From: Caenimonas soli
GTDB taxonomy: Bacteria; Pseudomonadota; Gammaproteobacteria; Burkholderiales; Burkholderiaceae_C
NCBI RefSeq assembly: GCF_013155545.1
Contig: NZ_JABJVV010000004.1
Location: 1-64,000 of the forward strand
Reading direction: 5' to 3'
Length of the DNA: 64,000 bases
Below, one piece after another: positions 34,500 through 42,784 of this stretch. Both the position numbers and the translations under genes were made by a program. Position 1 is the first letter of the stretch. Every line of letters begins with the position of its first letter. The notes under the pieces are model-generated. The model did not search any database and had not been told where the DNA came from. It saw nothing but the letters and a program-made list of their open reading frames with translations.

Positions 34500-35495
34500 A
34501 TGAGCAGGATCCCTGCGCCCAGCACCGGCTGGCGGGAAAAGATTGCCCCCGACGAGGAGCAGCGCTACGCCGGCTATGCCAGGCAGTTCGCGCAGATCCA
34601 GGCGCGCAAGTCCGCGCGTTGGGGCCCGGGGCGGACATTGCACCGCAAGCAGCTCACGGTCGCGCAGGGGGTACTCGAGGTGCTGGATGGCCTGCCCGGT
34701 TTCGCCCGGCATGGCTTGTTTGCCCAACCGCGCGACTACGACGTCTGGGTGCGGCTTTCCAATGGCGGCATGGATCGCGCGCCGGACAAGGCACCCGATA
34801 TACGGGGCTTTTCCCTGCGGGTATTTGGCGTCCAAGGCGAGTCGGCTCTGGGCAACGGCCCGGCCAAGAGCCAGGATTTCACGCTCATCAACCAGGAGGC
34901 CTTTGCCTTTTCCGGCAGCGGCGAATTCGTCGATTTCGTCGCGGCCGCGTCGTATGGCAACAGGTCTCTGATCAAGTACCTTTTCAAGCGTTACGGCCTG
35001 CTGGGCACCCCGCGCCAATTGAGCAAGATGATCAAGGCGGCCGGCAAACCCTTTGGCGGCTTCGCCACCGAGCCGCTGTTCAGCGCGTTGCCCATGGCCA
35101 ACGGCCCCTACGCCGTACGCGTGCGCCTGATGCCCGCTGCCTCGAACGGGGCGGCCGCGCCGGGCGCGCGTGAGGATTGGGCCCTGGATTTTTCGACCCG
35201 GCTGGCCCGCCAGCCGCTGCACTGGGACTTGCAACTCCAGTTTTTCGCCAGCGAGGAACTCACACCCATAGAGGACGCCTCGGTCAACTGGCCCACGCCC
35301 TACAGCACGGTGGCGCGGCTGATGTTGCCGCGGCAAGACACCACGGCGCCGGAAGGCCAGGCCCTGGCGCGGCAAGTGGAAGCCTCGGTGTTCGATCCCT
35401 GGCAGGCGTTGGCGGAGCACCGGCCCCTGGGTGACGTTCAGCGGGCGCGCAAGGTGGTCTATTTCGAGAGCCAGAAGGGCCGCGGCGCGGTCTGA
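34500..35495 (+). CDS. Catalase-family heme protein (SrpA-like)
   Basis: 331 residues from the ATG at 34500. The N-terminal part carries GRTLHRKQLT with the distal-type His48, then a conserved catalase barrel segment KSQDFTLINQEAF. Near the C-terminus RARKVVYF could supply the R-x-x-x-Y heme ligand (Tyr321). The protein is shorter than full catalases and lacks the tetramer arm, like the small catalase-like group. It may degrade peroxides or act on lipid hydroperoxides. Confidence 0.7.
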   Translation: MSRIPAPSTGWREKIAPDEEQRYAGYARQFAQIQARKSARWGPGRTLHRKQLTVAQGVLEVLDGLPGFARHGLFAQPRDYDVWVRLSNGGMDRAPDKAPDIRGFSLRVFGVQGESALGNGPAKSQDFTLINQEAFAFSGSGEFVDFVAAASYGNRSLIKYLFKRYGLLGTPRQLSKMIKAAGKPFGGFATEPLFSALPMANGPYAVRVRLMPAASNGAAAPGAREDWALDFSTRLARQPLHWDLQLQFFASEELTPIEDASVNWPTPYSTVARLMLPRQDTTAPEGQALARQVEASVFDPWQALAEHRPLGDVQRARKVVYFESQKGRGAV

Positions 35496-35579
35496 GCCTT
35501 ACTCATCTGTCGGAGACCGCCTACACGGCGTCTGGGGCTTTTCCCCTAGGATTGGCCGCGAGAGACGACGACAGAAGCG

Positions 35580-37094
35580 ATGAGACAAAACACTCTACAC
35601 AACACCATCCCCGACCAAAAAAGAGCGTCCACCGGTATTGTCGGGTTGGACGCCATCCTGGGCGGCGGACTGCCCTCCAACCACCTGTACCTCGTCGAAG
35701 GAACTCCGGGATCCGGCAAGACCACGCTGGGGCTCCAGTTCCTGCTGCGCGGCGTGGAAGAGGATCAGAAGGGCCTGTACATCACCCTGTCCGAGACCGC
35801 CTCCGAGCTCAGGACCGTGGCGGGGTCACACGGCTGGTCGCTCGACGGTGTGGAGCTGTTCGAACTGGTGACCGAGGAGGGCCTCAGTCCTGAAGCCGAG
35901 CAGTCGATCCTCCATCCCTCGGAGGTCGAGCTGGGCGAAACTACCCGCGGTGTCATTGCCGCGGTTGAACGCCTGAAGCCGACCCGGGTGGTTTTCGACA
36001 GCCTGTCCGAAATGCGGCTGCTGGCGCAAAACCCGCTGCGCTACCGACGCCAGGTGCTGGCGCTCAAGAGTTTCTTTGCGACACGGGGCTGTACGGTCCT
36101 GCTGCTCGACGACCGCAGCGCCGACCATGACGATCTTCAGCTGCACAGCATCGCCCACGGCGTCATCAGCCTGGAGCAGTCGGTGGACCAGTACGGCCCC
36201 GAACGCCGCCACCTGCGCGTCATCAAGATGCGGGGCATCAAGTACGGCGGCGGCGAACATGATTTCAACCTCGACACGGGCGGTCTGGCGGTGTTTCCGC
36301 GCCTGATCGCGGCAGATCATCGCGCCCACGTCGACCACTCGCTGGTCGGGACGGGGACGCCCGCGTTCGACAAACTGCTGGGCGGCGGGCTGGCCCGGGG
36401 CAGCAGTACGCTGTTCAGCGGGCCATCCGGGGTGGGCAAGACCACCACGGCCCTGGCGTGTGTGCGCGCCGCGCTGCATCGCGGCGAGAAGGCCGCCTTC
36501 TACCTGTTCGACGAGGGCCTGGGCACACTGCTGACGCGGTCCCGCGCGCTGGGCCTGGGCGTGGATTCTTTCCTGAAAGAGGGCCGGCTGGAGGTCCACA
36601 CGCTGGATCCGGCCGAGGTGTCGCCGGGTGAATTCGCCGACATGGTCCGCAGCGCGGTCGAAGCCGGCGTGCAGACGGTCGTGATCGACAGCCTCAATGC
36701 ATACCTCCAGGCCATGTCCGGCGACAAGCACCTGCTCTTGCAGATGCACGAGTTGCTCAGCTACCTGACGCAGCGGGGCGTGGTGACTTTGCTGATCCTC
36801 GCGCAGCATGGCGTACTGGGGGAGGTCCGCAGCGATGTGGACCTGAGCTACCTCAGCGATTCCATCGTGCTGTTCCGGTTCTTCGAGGCGCGTGGCAGCC
36901 TGCTGAAAGCGGTCTCCGTGGTCAAAAGCCGCACCAGCGACCACGAGCTGACGATCCGCGAGTTCCGCCTCGGCAAACAGGGCATCGAGGTCGGGGAGGC
37001 CTTGGTCGATTTCGAGGGCGTGCTGACGGGCGTCGCGTCGTACAGGGGGGCAATTCCGCTGCTCGGCGACGCTGATGCGGCGGGGCGCCCCTGA
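35580..37094 (+). CDS. KaiC-like double-domain ATPase
   Basis: 504 residues with two RecA-type domains. Walker A motifs are GTPGSGKTT (41-49) and GPSGVGKTT (281-289); Walker B strands are VVFDSLS (about 137-143) and TVVIDSLN (about 366-373). Catalytic-type acidic residues follow in SET and DEG segments. The region matching the cyanobacterial phosphorylation loop reads DLSYLSDSIV (421-430), so Ser423 is kept but the next residue is Tyr, not Thr. It overlaps a histidine kinase gene by one base (TGATG), so the two form one signalling unit. No kaiA or kaiB is seen. Confidence 0.85.
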   Translation: MRQNTLHNTIPDQKRASTGIVGLDAILGGGLPSNHLYLVEGTPGSGKTTLGLQFLLRGVEEDQKGLYITLSETASELRTVAGSHGWSLDGVELFELVTEEGLSPEAEQSILHPSEVELGETTRGVIAAVERLKPTRVVFDSLSEMRLLAQNPLRYRRQVLALKSFFATRGCTVLLLDDRSADHDDLQLHSIAHGVISLEQSVDQYGPERRHLRVIKMRGIKYGGGEHDFNLDTGGLAVFPRLIAADHRAHVDHSLVGTGTPAFDKLLGGGLARGSSTLFSGPSGVGKTTTALACVRAALHRGEKAAFYLFDEGLGTLLTRSRALGLGVDSFLKEGRLEVHTLDPAEVSPGEFADMVRSAVEAGVQTVVIDSLNAYLQAMSGDKHLLLQMHELLSYLTQRGVVTLLILAQHGVLGEVRSDVDLSYLSDSIVLFRFFEARGSLLKAVSVVKSRTSDHELTIREFRLGKQGIEVGEALVDFEGVLTGVASYRGAIPLLGDADAAGRP

Positions 37095-38785
37095 TGGAGC
37101 TGCGAGTACTCATCCACGCTCCTCGCGGCCGCGACGCAGCCGTGGTCAAGGGCGTGCTGGAACCCCAACACGTGGTCGAGGTCTGCGGCGAGAGCGCGCA
37201 ACTTGCGGCTTGCCTGGACGAGGGCGCTGCTGCCGCGATCCTCACCGAGGAGGCGTTGGCCAGTGAAGGCCTGGCCCGGACGCTGGCAGCCTGGCTGGGG
37301 CGCCAGCCCTCTTGGTCCGATTTCCCCTTCATCGTGCTGGCGACCAAGCAGCCGGGCCGACGCTCGGCCCAGGCGATCGCACTGTTGCACAGCCTGGGCA
37401 ACGTCATCCTGCTGGAACGCCCGCTCAACGCCGAAACCCTGGCCAGCGCCGCCGACGCCGCCGTGAGGGCGCGCAAGCGCCAGTACGCCACGCGCCAGCA
37501 TCTGGAAGAGATAGGAAGCACCCGCAACGAGATGGAGCTGCTGAACAGCGAGCTGGAGGCGCGCATCCTCGATCGCACCCGCGAACTGGCCAGCGCCAAC
37601 GACCGGCTGATGAAGGAGATAGCAGAGCGCGAGAAGGCCCAGGCGGCACTTACCCAGGGCCAGAAGATGGAAGCGATAGGCCGCCTCACGGGCGGGATCG
37701 CCCATGACTTCAACAACCTGCTGCACGTGGTCAACATGAACCTGGAGCTGATCTCGCTCTATGCCAAGGAAGAGAAGGTCAAGCCGGTGGTGGACCGCGC
37801 CAAAAGCGCCGCCAAGCGCGGTGCCAAGCTCACCGGCCAGCTGCTTTCGTTTGCGCGCAGCCAGTCCCTGTTGCCCAAGCTGACCCATGTGAACGCACTG
37901 CTGGTGGGCATGAAAGACCTGCTCGAGATTTCGGCCGGGCCCGGCATCACGGTAGAGCTGGAATTGTGCGACCAGCGCGCTGCCGTGGTTGTCGATCCGA
38001 GCCAGCTGGAGATGGCCGTGCTGAACCTGGCGGTCAACTCGCGCGACGCGATGTCCGAAGGCGGCGTCCTCAAGATCAGCATCTGCACCGAATCGCGGAC
38101 ACAGGACGAAGCGCAGCTCAAGCGCGGCGATTACGTGGTGGTTTCGGTGAGCGACACGGGCAAAGGCATTCCCGCCGCGCTGCTGAGCAAGGTGTTCGAT
38201 CCCTTCTTCACCACCAAGCCGATGGGCAGCGGTACCGGGCTCGGCCTGAGCCAGGTCTATGGGTTCGCGCGGCAGTCCGGGGGCCTAGCCTTCATCCGCA
38301 GCGAGCAGGGGCGCGGCACCACAGTGGATATGTACTTTCCCGCGGCCCCAGCCAATGCTCAGGGTGCGAGCGATCCGCCGCCCGCGCCGGCATTGCCTGC
38401 TGTGGTCAAGTCGCGCCAGATCCTCGTGGTCGAGGACGACCCCGATGTTCGCAGAGTCATCTGCGAATGCCTGGGGCTGATCGGCTATTCCGTCGCCGAA
38501 GCGGCCAACGGCGCCGAGGGACTGGCGGCGATCGCCATCAACAAGCCCGACCTGCTGGTGGTCGACTACGCCATGCCCGACATGACCGGCGCAGAGGTGA
38601 TCTCCAAGGCCCGCGAAATGGTGGGAGACCTGCCCGCGATACTGGCCACCGGCTATGCCGACATGGCAGCGGTGGAGCGGCTCGCCGGCAAGCCCGCCAT
38701 CCTGCGCAAGCCCTTCGACATCAACTCGCTGGGGGCCGCCGTCGCCTTCGCGCTGGAAGGCGTGCCGGAGCACGAAGGCGTCTGA
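37094..38785 (+). CDS. Hybrid histidine kinase/response regulator paired with KaiC-like protein
   Basis: 563 residues. The first 125 or so residues look like a degenerate receiver (FIVLATKQPGRR; VILLERPLN) without a clear phospho-Asp. A coiled coil (about 130-190) follows, then HisKA with His204 (GIAHDFNNLL), an HATPase domain (VLNLAVNSRDAM; DTGKGIP; GSGTGLGLS), a Pro/Ala linker and a C-terminal receiver with Asp491 (LLVVDYAMPDMTG). There is no transmembrane helix. The output is not in the protein, so a phosphotransfer partner must exist. Confidence 0.87.
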   Translation: MELRVLIHAPRGRDAAVVKGVLEPQHVVEVCGESAQLAACLDEGAAAAILTEEALASEGLARTLAAWLGRQPSWSDFPFIVLATKQPGRRSAQAIALLHSLGNVILLERPLNAETLASAADAAVRARKRQYATRQHLEEIGSTRNEMELLNSELEARILDRTRELASANDRLMKEIAEREKAQAALTQGQKMEAIGRLTGGIAHDFNNLLHVVNMNLELISLYAKEEKVKPVVDRAKSAAKRGAKLTGQLLSFARSQSLLPKLTHVNALLVGMKDLLEISAGPGITVELELCDQRAAVVVDPSQLEMAVLNLAVNSRDAMSEGGVLKISICTESRTQDEAQLKRGDYVVVSVSDTGKGIPAALLSKVFDPFFTTKPMGSGTGLGLSQVYGFARQSGGLAFIRSEQGRGTTVDMYFPAAPANAQGASDPPPAPALPAVVKSRQILVVEDDPDVRRVICECLGLIGYSVAEAANGAEGLAAIAINKPDLLVVDYAMPDMTGAEVISKAREMVGDLPAILATGYADMAAVERLAGKPAILRKPFDINSLGAAVAFALEGVPEHEGV

Positions 38786-38835
38786 GTGGCATTTCGCAGG
38801 CACGGGGCTTGCCCTGATGGAGACAAGGAGAATCC

Positions 38836-39525
38836 ATGACAACAAAAATTGAGTCCCTTGCTCGTCAAGTCGTCGTCCTCACCGGCGCTTCAAACGCAGT
38901 CGGTCTGTGCACCGCCCAGTTGGCGGCGCAGCAGGGCGCCAGGCTGGTGCTCGTCGCGCGCCGCATCCAGGTACTGGACAGCTTGATGGCGGCCATCGGC
39001 GCAGCCGGCGGCCAGGCCATCCATGTGGCCGCAGATGTTGCGGTCCGCGAGCAGGTCGTGGCAGCCGCACACGCCGCGGTCAAGCACTTCGGCCGCCTGG
39101 ACGCCTGGATCAACAACGCGGGGGTTTCCATCTACGGCCGCCTCGACGGCGTGAGCGAGGCCGACAGCCGGCATCTGTTCGAGATCAACTTCTGGGGCGT
39201 GGTGAACGGGTCGCTGGCCGCCTTGCCGCATCTGATTTCGACGGGTGGCTCCTTGGTTAACGTCGGCGCCGAGATCTCGCAAGGATCGGGTCCGCTGCAG
39301 GGCATGTATGCCAGTTCCAAGCAGGCCGTCAAAGGCTTCACGGACGCGCTGCGAGCGGAGGTTCAGGAAATGGACGGGGCACCGGTGACCATCTCGTTGG
39401 TTCAGCCGGATGGCCGGGATCCGCAGCAGACCGCCGAAGCCATCCTCGGCGCTGCAGCCAAGGGCCCGCAAGCGCGCGCGAGCGCGAAGCAGAAGTACAT
39501 GGCGGCCATTGATTCGAATGACTGA
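38836..39525 (+). CDS. Short-chain dehydrogenase/reductase
   Basis: 229-residue SDR. The nucleotide loop is TGASNAVG (16-23), NNAG follows at about residue 93, and the active site has Ser in VNVGAEIS and Tyr/Lys in MYASSKQAV. The C-terminal part is short compared with typical 250-300-residue SDRs and ends with a basic tail. AAGGAG lies six bases before the ATG. It is followed within two bases by the channel gene; a functional link is not evident. Confidence 0.82.
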   Translation: MTTKIESLARQVVVLTGASNAVGLCTAQLAAQQGARLVLVARRIQVLDSLMAAIGAAGGQAIHVAADVAVREQVVAAAHAAVKHFGRLDAWINNAGVSIYGRLDGVSEADSRHLFEINFWGVVNGSLAALPHLISTGGSLVNVGAEISQGSGPLQGMYASSKQAVKGFTDALRAEVQEMDGAPVTISLVQPDGRDPQQTAEAILGAAAKGPQARASAKQKYMAAIDSND

Positions 39526-39527
39526 AG

Positions 39528-40400
39528 ATGACGACGCAAGACGAATTGGGGCGCCCGGCGGGCGGCTGGCGGCTGCGGCTCTACCGGGTCATCTATGAGT
39601 CCGATACCCACGCGGGCAGGCTGTTCGACCAGCTCATCGTGGCAGCCATCGTCATCAGCGTGGCGGTGGTCATGGCCGACAGCGTGCAGGTCTGGCACGC
39701 CCGCCACAGCACCACGTTCACGTCGGTGGAATGGTTCTTCACCGCCCTGTTCACGGTGGAGTACCTGGCCCGGCTGGTGAGCGTGGACCGGCCGCTGCGC
39801 TACGCGCGCAGCTTCTTCGGCATCGTCGACCTGGTCGCCGTGCTGCCCACCTACCTGGCGCTGATCTTCCCCGAGCTGCATGCGCTGATCGATGTGCGGG
39901 TGCTGCGCCTGCTGCGCATCTTCAGGATCTTTCGGCTCACCGAGTACGTGGCCGACTACCAGGTGATGATCGAAGCGCTGGTGGCCAGCCGCCGCAAGAT
40001 CCTGGTGTTCCTGTCGGCGGTGATCATGGTGGCGCTGATCCTCGGCACCTTGCTGTATGTGGTCGAGGGCCCGGAGCATGGTTTTACCGACATTCCCACC
40101 GCGATGTACTGGGCCGTCACCACCATCACCACCGTGGGCTTTGGCGACATCACGCCCAAGACCGACATCGGGCGCCTGATCGCCTCGGTGATCATGCTGA
40201 TCGGCTGGGGCACGCTGGCGGTGCCCACCGGCATCGTGACGGCCGAGATGACGGTTCGCCGCCATGCCCGGCCGCTGTTGGTGCGGCGCGCCTGCACGAA
40301 ATGCAGTGCCGAGGGCTACGGGCCGGAAGCGAATTTCTGCCAGCAGTGCGGAACCCAGCTGCCCGACATGCCGTCTTTGGTGGCGAGGCCGCCGCCCTAA
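39528..40400 (+). CDS. Voltage-gated potassium channel with zinc-ribbon tail
   Basis: 290 residues, six-helix ion channel. S4 carries regular arginines (VRVLRLLRIFRIFRLTEY); the pore and filter read TAMYWAVTTITTVGFGDITP, where TVGFGD is the potassium filter. After S6 the C-terminus has two CxxC pairs (RACTKCSAEGYG and NFCQQCGTQ), a small zinc ribbon. The stop overlaps that of the convergent NDH-2 gene in CTAA. The ribbon is absent in the standard E. coli Kch and may sense metal or redox state; this is inference. Confidence 0.83.
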   Translation: MTTQDELGRPAGGWRLRLYRVIYESDTHAGRLFDQLIVAAIVISVAVVMADSVQVWHARHSTTFTSVEWFFTALFTVEYLARLVSVDRPLRYARSFFGIVDLVAVLPTYLALIFPELHALIDVRVLRLLRIFRIFRLTEYVADYQVMIEALVASRRKILVFLSAVIMVALILGTLLYVVEGPEHGFTDIPTAMYWAVTTITTVGFGDITPKTDIGRLIASVIMLIGWGTLAVPTGIVTAEMTVRRHARPLLVRRACTKCSAEGYGPEANFCQQCGTQLPDMPSLVARPPP

Positions 40401-41716
40401 GCCGGCTCGATATCGGTGACGACGCGCGCGTAGCGCTGCTTGCTCCAGTACGCCGAAGCCCAGTCGATCAGCACCACGATGCGGTTGCGAAATCCGATCA
40501 GGAAGTAGATGTGCGCGAACAGCCAGAACAGCCACGCGAAATAGCCGCTGAACTTGAAGTGGCCCACCGGCGAGGCCAGGTCCACCACGGCGGCGTTGCG
40601 GCCGATGGTGGCCAGATTGCCGTAGTCGCGGTAGTGGAAAGGCTGCGTGGCCTGGCCCGCCAGGCGCCGCAGGATGTTGGCCGCGGCCGCGCGGCCCATC
40701 TGCTTGGCGCCGGGCGAAACGCCGGGCACGTCGCGTGGGGCATGGCCTTTCAGGTAGCTCTTGGCCGCCGCCAGGTCGCCGATCACGCTGATCTCCGGGT
40801 GGCCGGGCAGGCTGAGGTCCGGCTCCACGGCCACACGCCCGGCCCGGTCGGTCGCCACGCCCAGTGCCTGCGCCAGCTGCCGGCCCAGGGGTGAAGCCGC
40901 GACGCCGGCCGCCCAGACGACGCAACGGGTGGCTAGGATGTAGTTGTCACCGCCGGCGCCCGGCTTGACTTCGACGCTGCCGCCATCGATGCCGGTCACG
41001 CGGGCATCCAGGCGCACTTCCACGCCCAGCTTTTCCAGTTGCTCTCTGGCCCGCTGGCTCAGGTCCTCGGGCATGGCCTGCAGTATGCGCGAGCCGCCTT
41101 CCAGCAGCAGGATGCGCGCACTGGCCGGGTCGATGCGCCGGAACTCGCCGGGCAATGTGTGGCGGGCGATCTCGGCCAGCGTGCCGGCCATTTCCACGCC
41201 GGTGGGCCCGCCACCGATCACCACGAAGGTTAGCCACGCGGTGCGACGTTCAGCGTCCGGTTCTTTCTCGGCCGCTTCGAATGCGAGCAGGATGCGGCGG
41301 CGGATTTCGAAGGCGTCGTCCAGTGTTTTCAATCCTGGAGCGAACGGGGCCCAGTCGTCCCGCCCGAAATAACTGTGGGTGGCGCCGGCGGCGACGATCA
41401 GGTGGTCGTAAGGCAGGGAAGGCCCATCCTTGAGCTGGACATGGCGCGTGCCGGTATCGATGGCGATCACTTCTCCCAGCAGCGTTGTCACGTTGGACTG
41501 CTTGCGGAAGAGGTAGCGCACCGGCGCCGCGATGGCGGGGGCGGACAGGCCGGCGGTGGCCACCTGGTAGAGCAAGGGCTGGAACAGGTGGTGGTTGGTC
41601 TTGTCCACCACGGTGATGTCAACCTGCGCATCAGACAGGGCGCGGGCCGCCTCCAGGCCGCCAAAGCCACAGCCGACGATGACGATGCGGGTTTTCTTGT
41701 TGTCTGTTGAGGGCAT
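40397..41716 (-). CDS. ndh: Type II NADH dehydrogenase (NDH-2)
   Basis: 439 residues from the ATG at 41716. FAD-binding GCGFGGLEAARAL at the N-terminus; NADH-binding VVIGGGPTGVEMAGTLAE at about 165-182; quinone-side motif AAGVAASPLG. A C-terminal amphipathic membrane-associating segment (FAWLFWLFAHIYFLIGFRN) is typical of NDH-2. It passes electrons from NADH to quinone without pumping protons. A much longer open frame to 42829 exists but covers the antiparallel metE gene and is not coding there. Confidence 0.87.
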   Translation of the reverse strand: MPSTDNKKTRIVIVGCGFGGLEAARALSDAQVDITVVDKTNHHLFQPLLYQVATAGLSAPAIAAPVRYLFRKQSNVTTLLGEVIAIDTGTRHVQLKDGPSLPYDHLIVAAGATHSYFGRDDWAPFAPGLKTLDDAFEIRRRILLAFEAAEKEPDAERRTAWLTFVVIGGGPTGVEMAGTLAEIARHTLPGEFRRIDPASARILLLEGGSRILQAMPEDLSQRAREQLEKLGVEVRLDARVTGIDGGSVEVKPGAGGDNYILATRCVVWAAGVAASPLGRQLAQALGVATDRAGRVAVEPDLSLPGHPEISVIGDLAAAKSYLKGHAPRDVPGVSPGAKQMGRAAAANILRRLAGQATQPFHYRDYGNLATIGRNAAVVDLASPVGHFKFSGYFAWLFWLFAHIYFLIGFRNRIVVLIDWASAYWSKQRYARVVTDIEPA

Positions 41717-41764
41717 GGGTTCATTATGCGAGGAAGGCACAATGAAGGCTCCCAAGGAGAGTCC

Positions 41765-42784
41765 ATGTTCCCCACCTCCATCGCGGGCAGCCTGCCCAAG
41801 CCGGCCTGGCTGGCCGAAACCCACAAGCTCTGGCCGCAGTGGAAGGCCCAGGGCGACGAGTTGCGCCAGGCCAAGGCCGACGCCACGCTGCTGTGGATCA
41901 AGGCCCAGGAAGATGCGGGCCTGGACATCGTGGGCGACGGCGAGCAGTCGCGCCAGCATTTCGTGCATGGCTTCCTCGAACAGGTGGATGGCATCGACTT
42001 CGAGCACAAGGTGAAGATGGGCATCCGCGACAACCGCTACGACGCCATGGTGCCGCAGGTCGTCGCGCCGCTGAAGCTCAAGGGACGGGTGCACGCGTTC
42101 GAGGCGCAACTGGCGCGCGCCCACACCCAGCGCAAGCTCAAGTTCACGCTGCCCGGGCCCATGACCATCGTCGACACCGTGGCCGATCGCTTCTACGGCG
42201 ACAGGGTAGAGATGGCGTTCGCGTTCGCGGAACTGCTGAACCAGGAAGCCTTGGCCTTGCAGGCCGACGGCGTGGACATCATCCAGTTCGACGAACCGGC
42301 CTTCAACGTTTACATGAAGGAGGCGGCGGACTGGGGCGTTAAGGCCCTGGAGCGTGCGGCGCAGGGCCTGACCTGCACCACCGCCGTCCACATCTGCTAC
42401 GGCTACGGCATCCAGGCCAATGTGGACTGGAAGAAGACGCTGGGCGAGGAGTGGCGGCAGTACGAGCAGATATTTCCCGCACTGGCTGCCAGCAGCATCC
42501 GGCAGGTGAGCCTGGAGTGCTACCACTCGCATGTGCCGCCGCATCTGATGAAGTTGCTGGAAGGCAAGGATGTGATGGTGGGCGTGATCGACGTGGCCAG
42601 CGACGAGATCGAGACGCCGGAGCAGGTCGCGGACACCATCGGGACGGCCCTGCAATTCGTCGCGAAGCACCGGCTGTTTCCCTGCACCAACTGCGGGCTG
42701 GCGCCGATGGACCGGGACGTGGCCATGAAGAAGCTGCAGGCACTGGCGCAAGGCGCCGAGCTGGCCCGCCGGAGGTACGGCTGA
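41765..42784 (+). CDS. Core-type cobalamin-independent methionine synthase (MetE C-terminal domain only)
   Basis: 339 residues from the ATG at 41765, about half the size of standard MetE (about 750) and lacking its N-terminal domain. The catalytic barrel is complete: TLPGPMTIVDTVAD, IIQFDEPAFNVYM, and zinc ligands His (TTAVHICYGYG), Glu (SLECYHSH) and Cys (LFPCTNCGLAP). Core-MetE proteins may use a methylated corrinoid protein rather than folate as donor. It overlaps the serine hydrolase gene by one base. Confidence 0.82.
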   Translation: MFPTSIAGSLPKPAWLAETHKLWPQWKAQGDELRQAKADATLLWIKAQEDAGLDIVGDGEQSRQHFVHGFLEQVDGIDFEHKVKMGIRDNRYDAMVPQVVAPLKLKGRVHAFEAQLARAHTQRKLKFTLPGPMTIVDTVADRFYGDRVEMAFAFAELLNQEALALQADGVDIIQFDEPAFNVYMKEAADWGVKALERAAQGLTCTTAVHICYGYGIQANVDWKKTLGEEWRQYEQIFPALAASSIRQVSLECYHSHVPPHLMKLLEGKDVMVGVIDVASDEIETPEQVADTIGTALQFVAKHRLFPCTNCGLAPMDRDVAMKKLQALAQGAELARRRYG

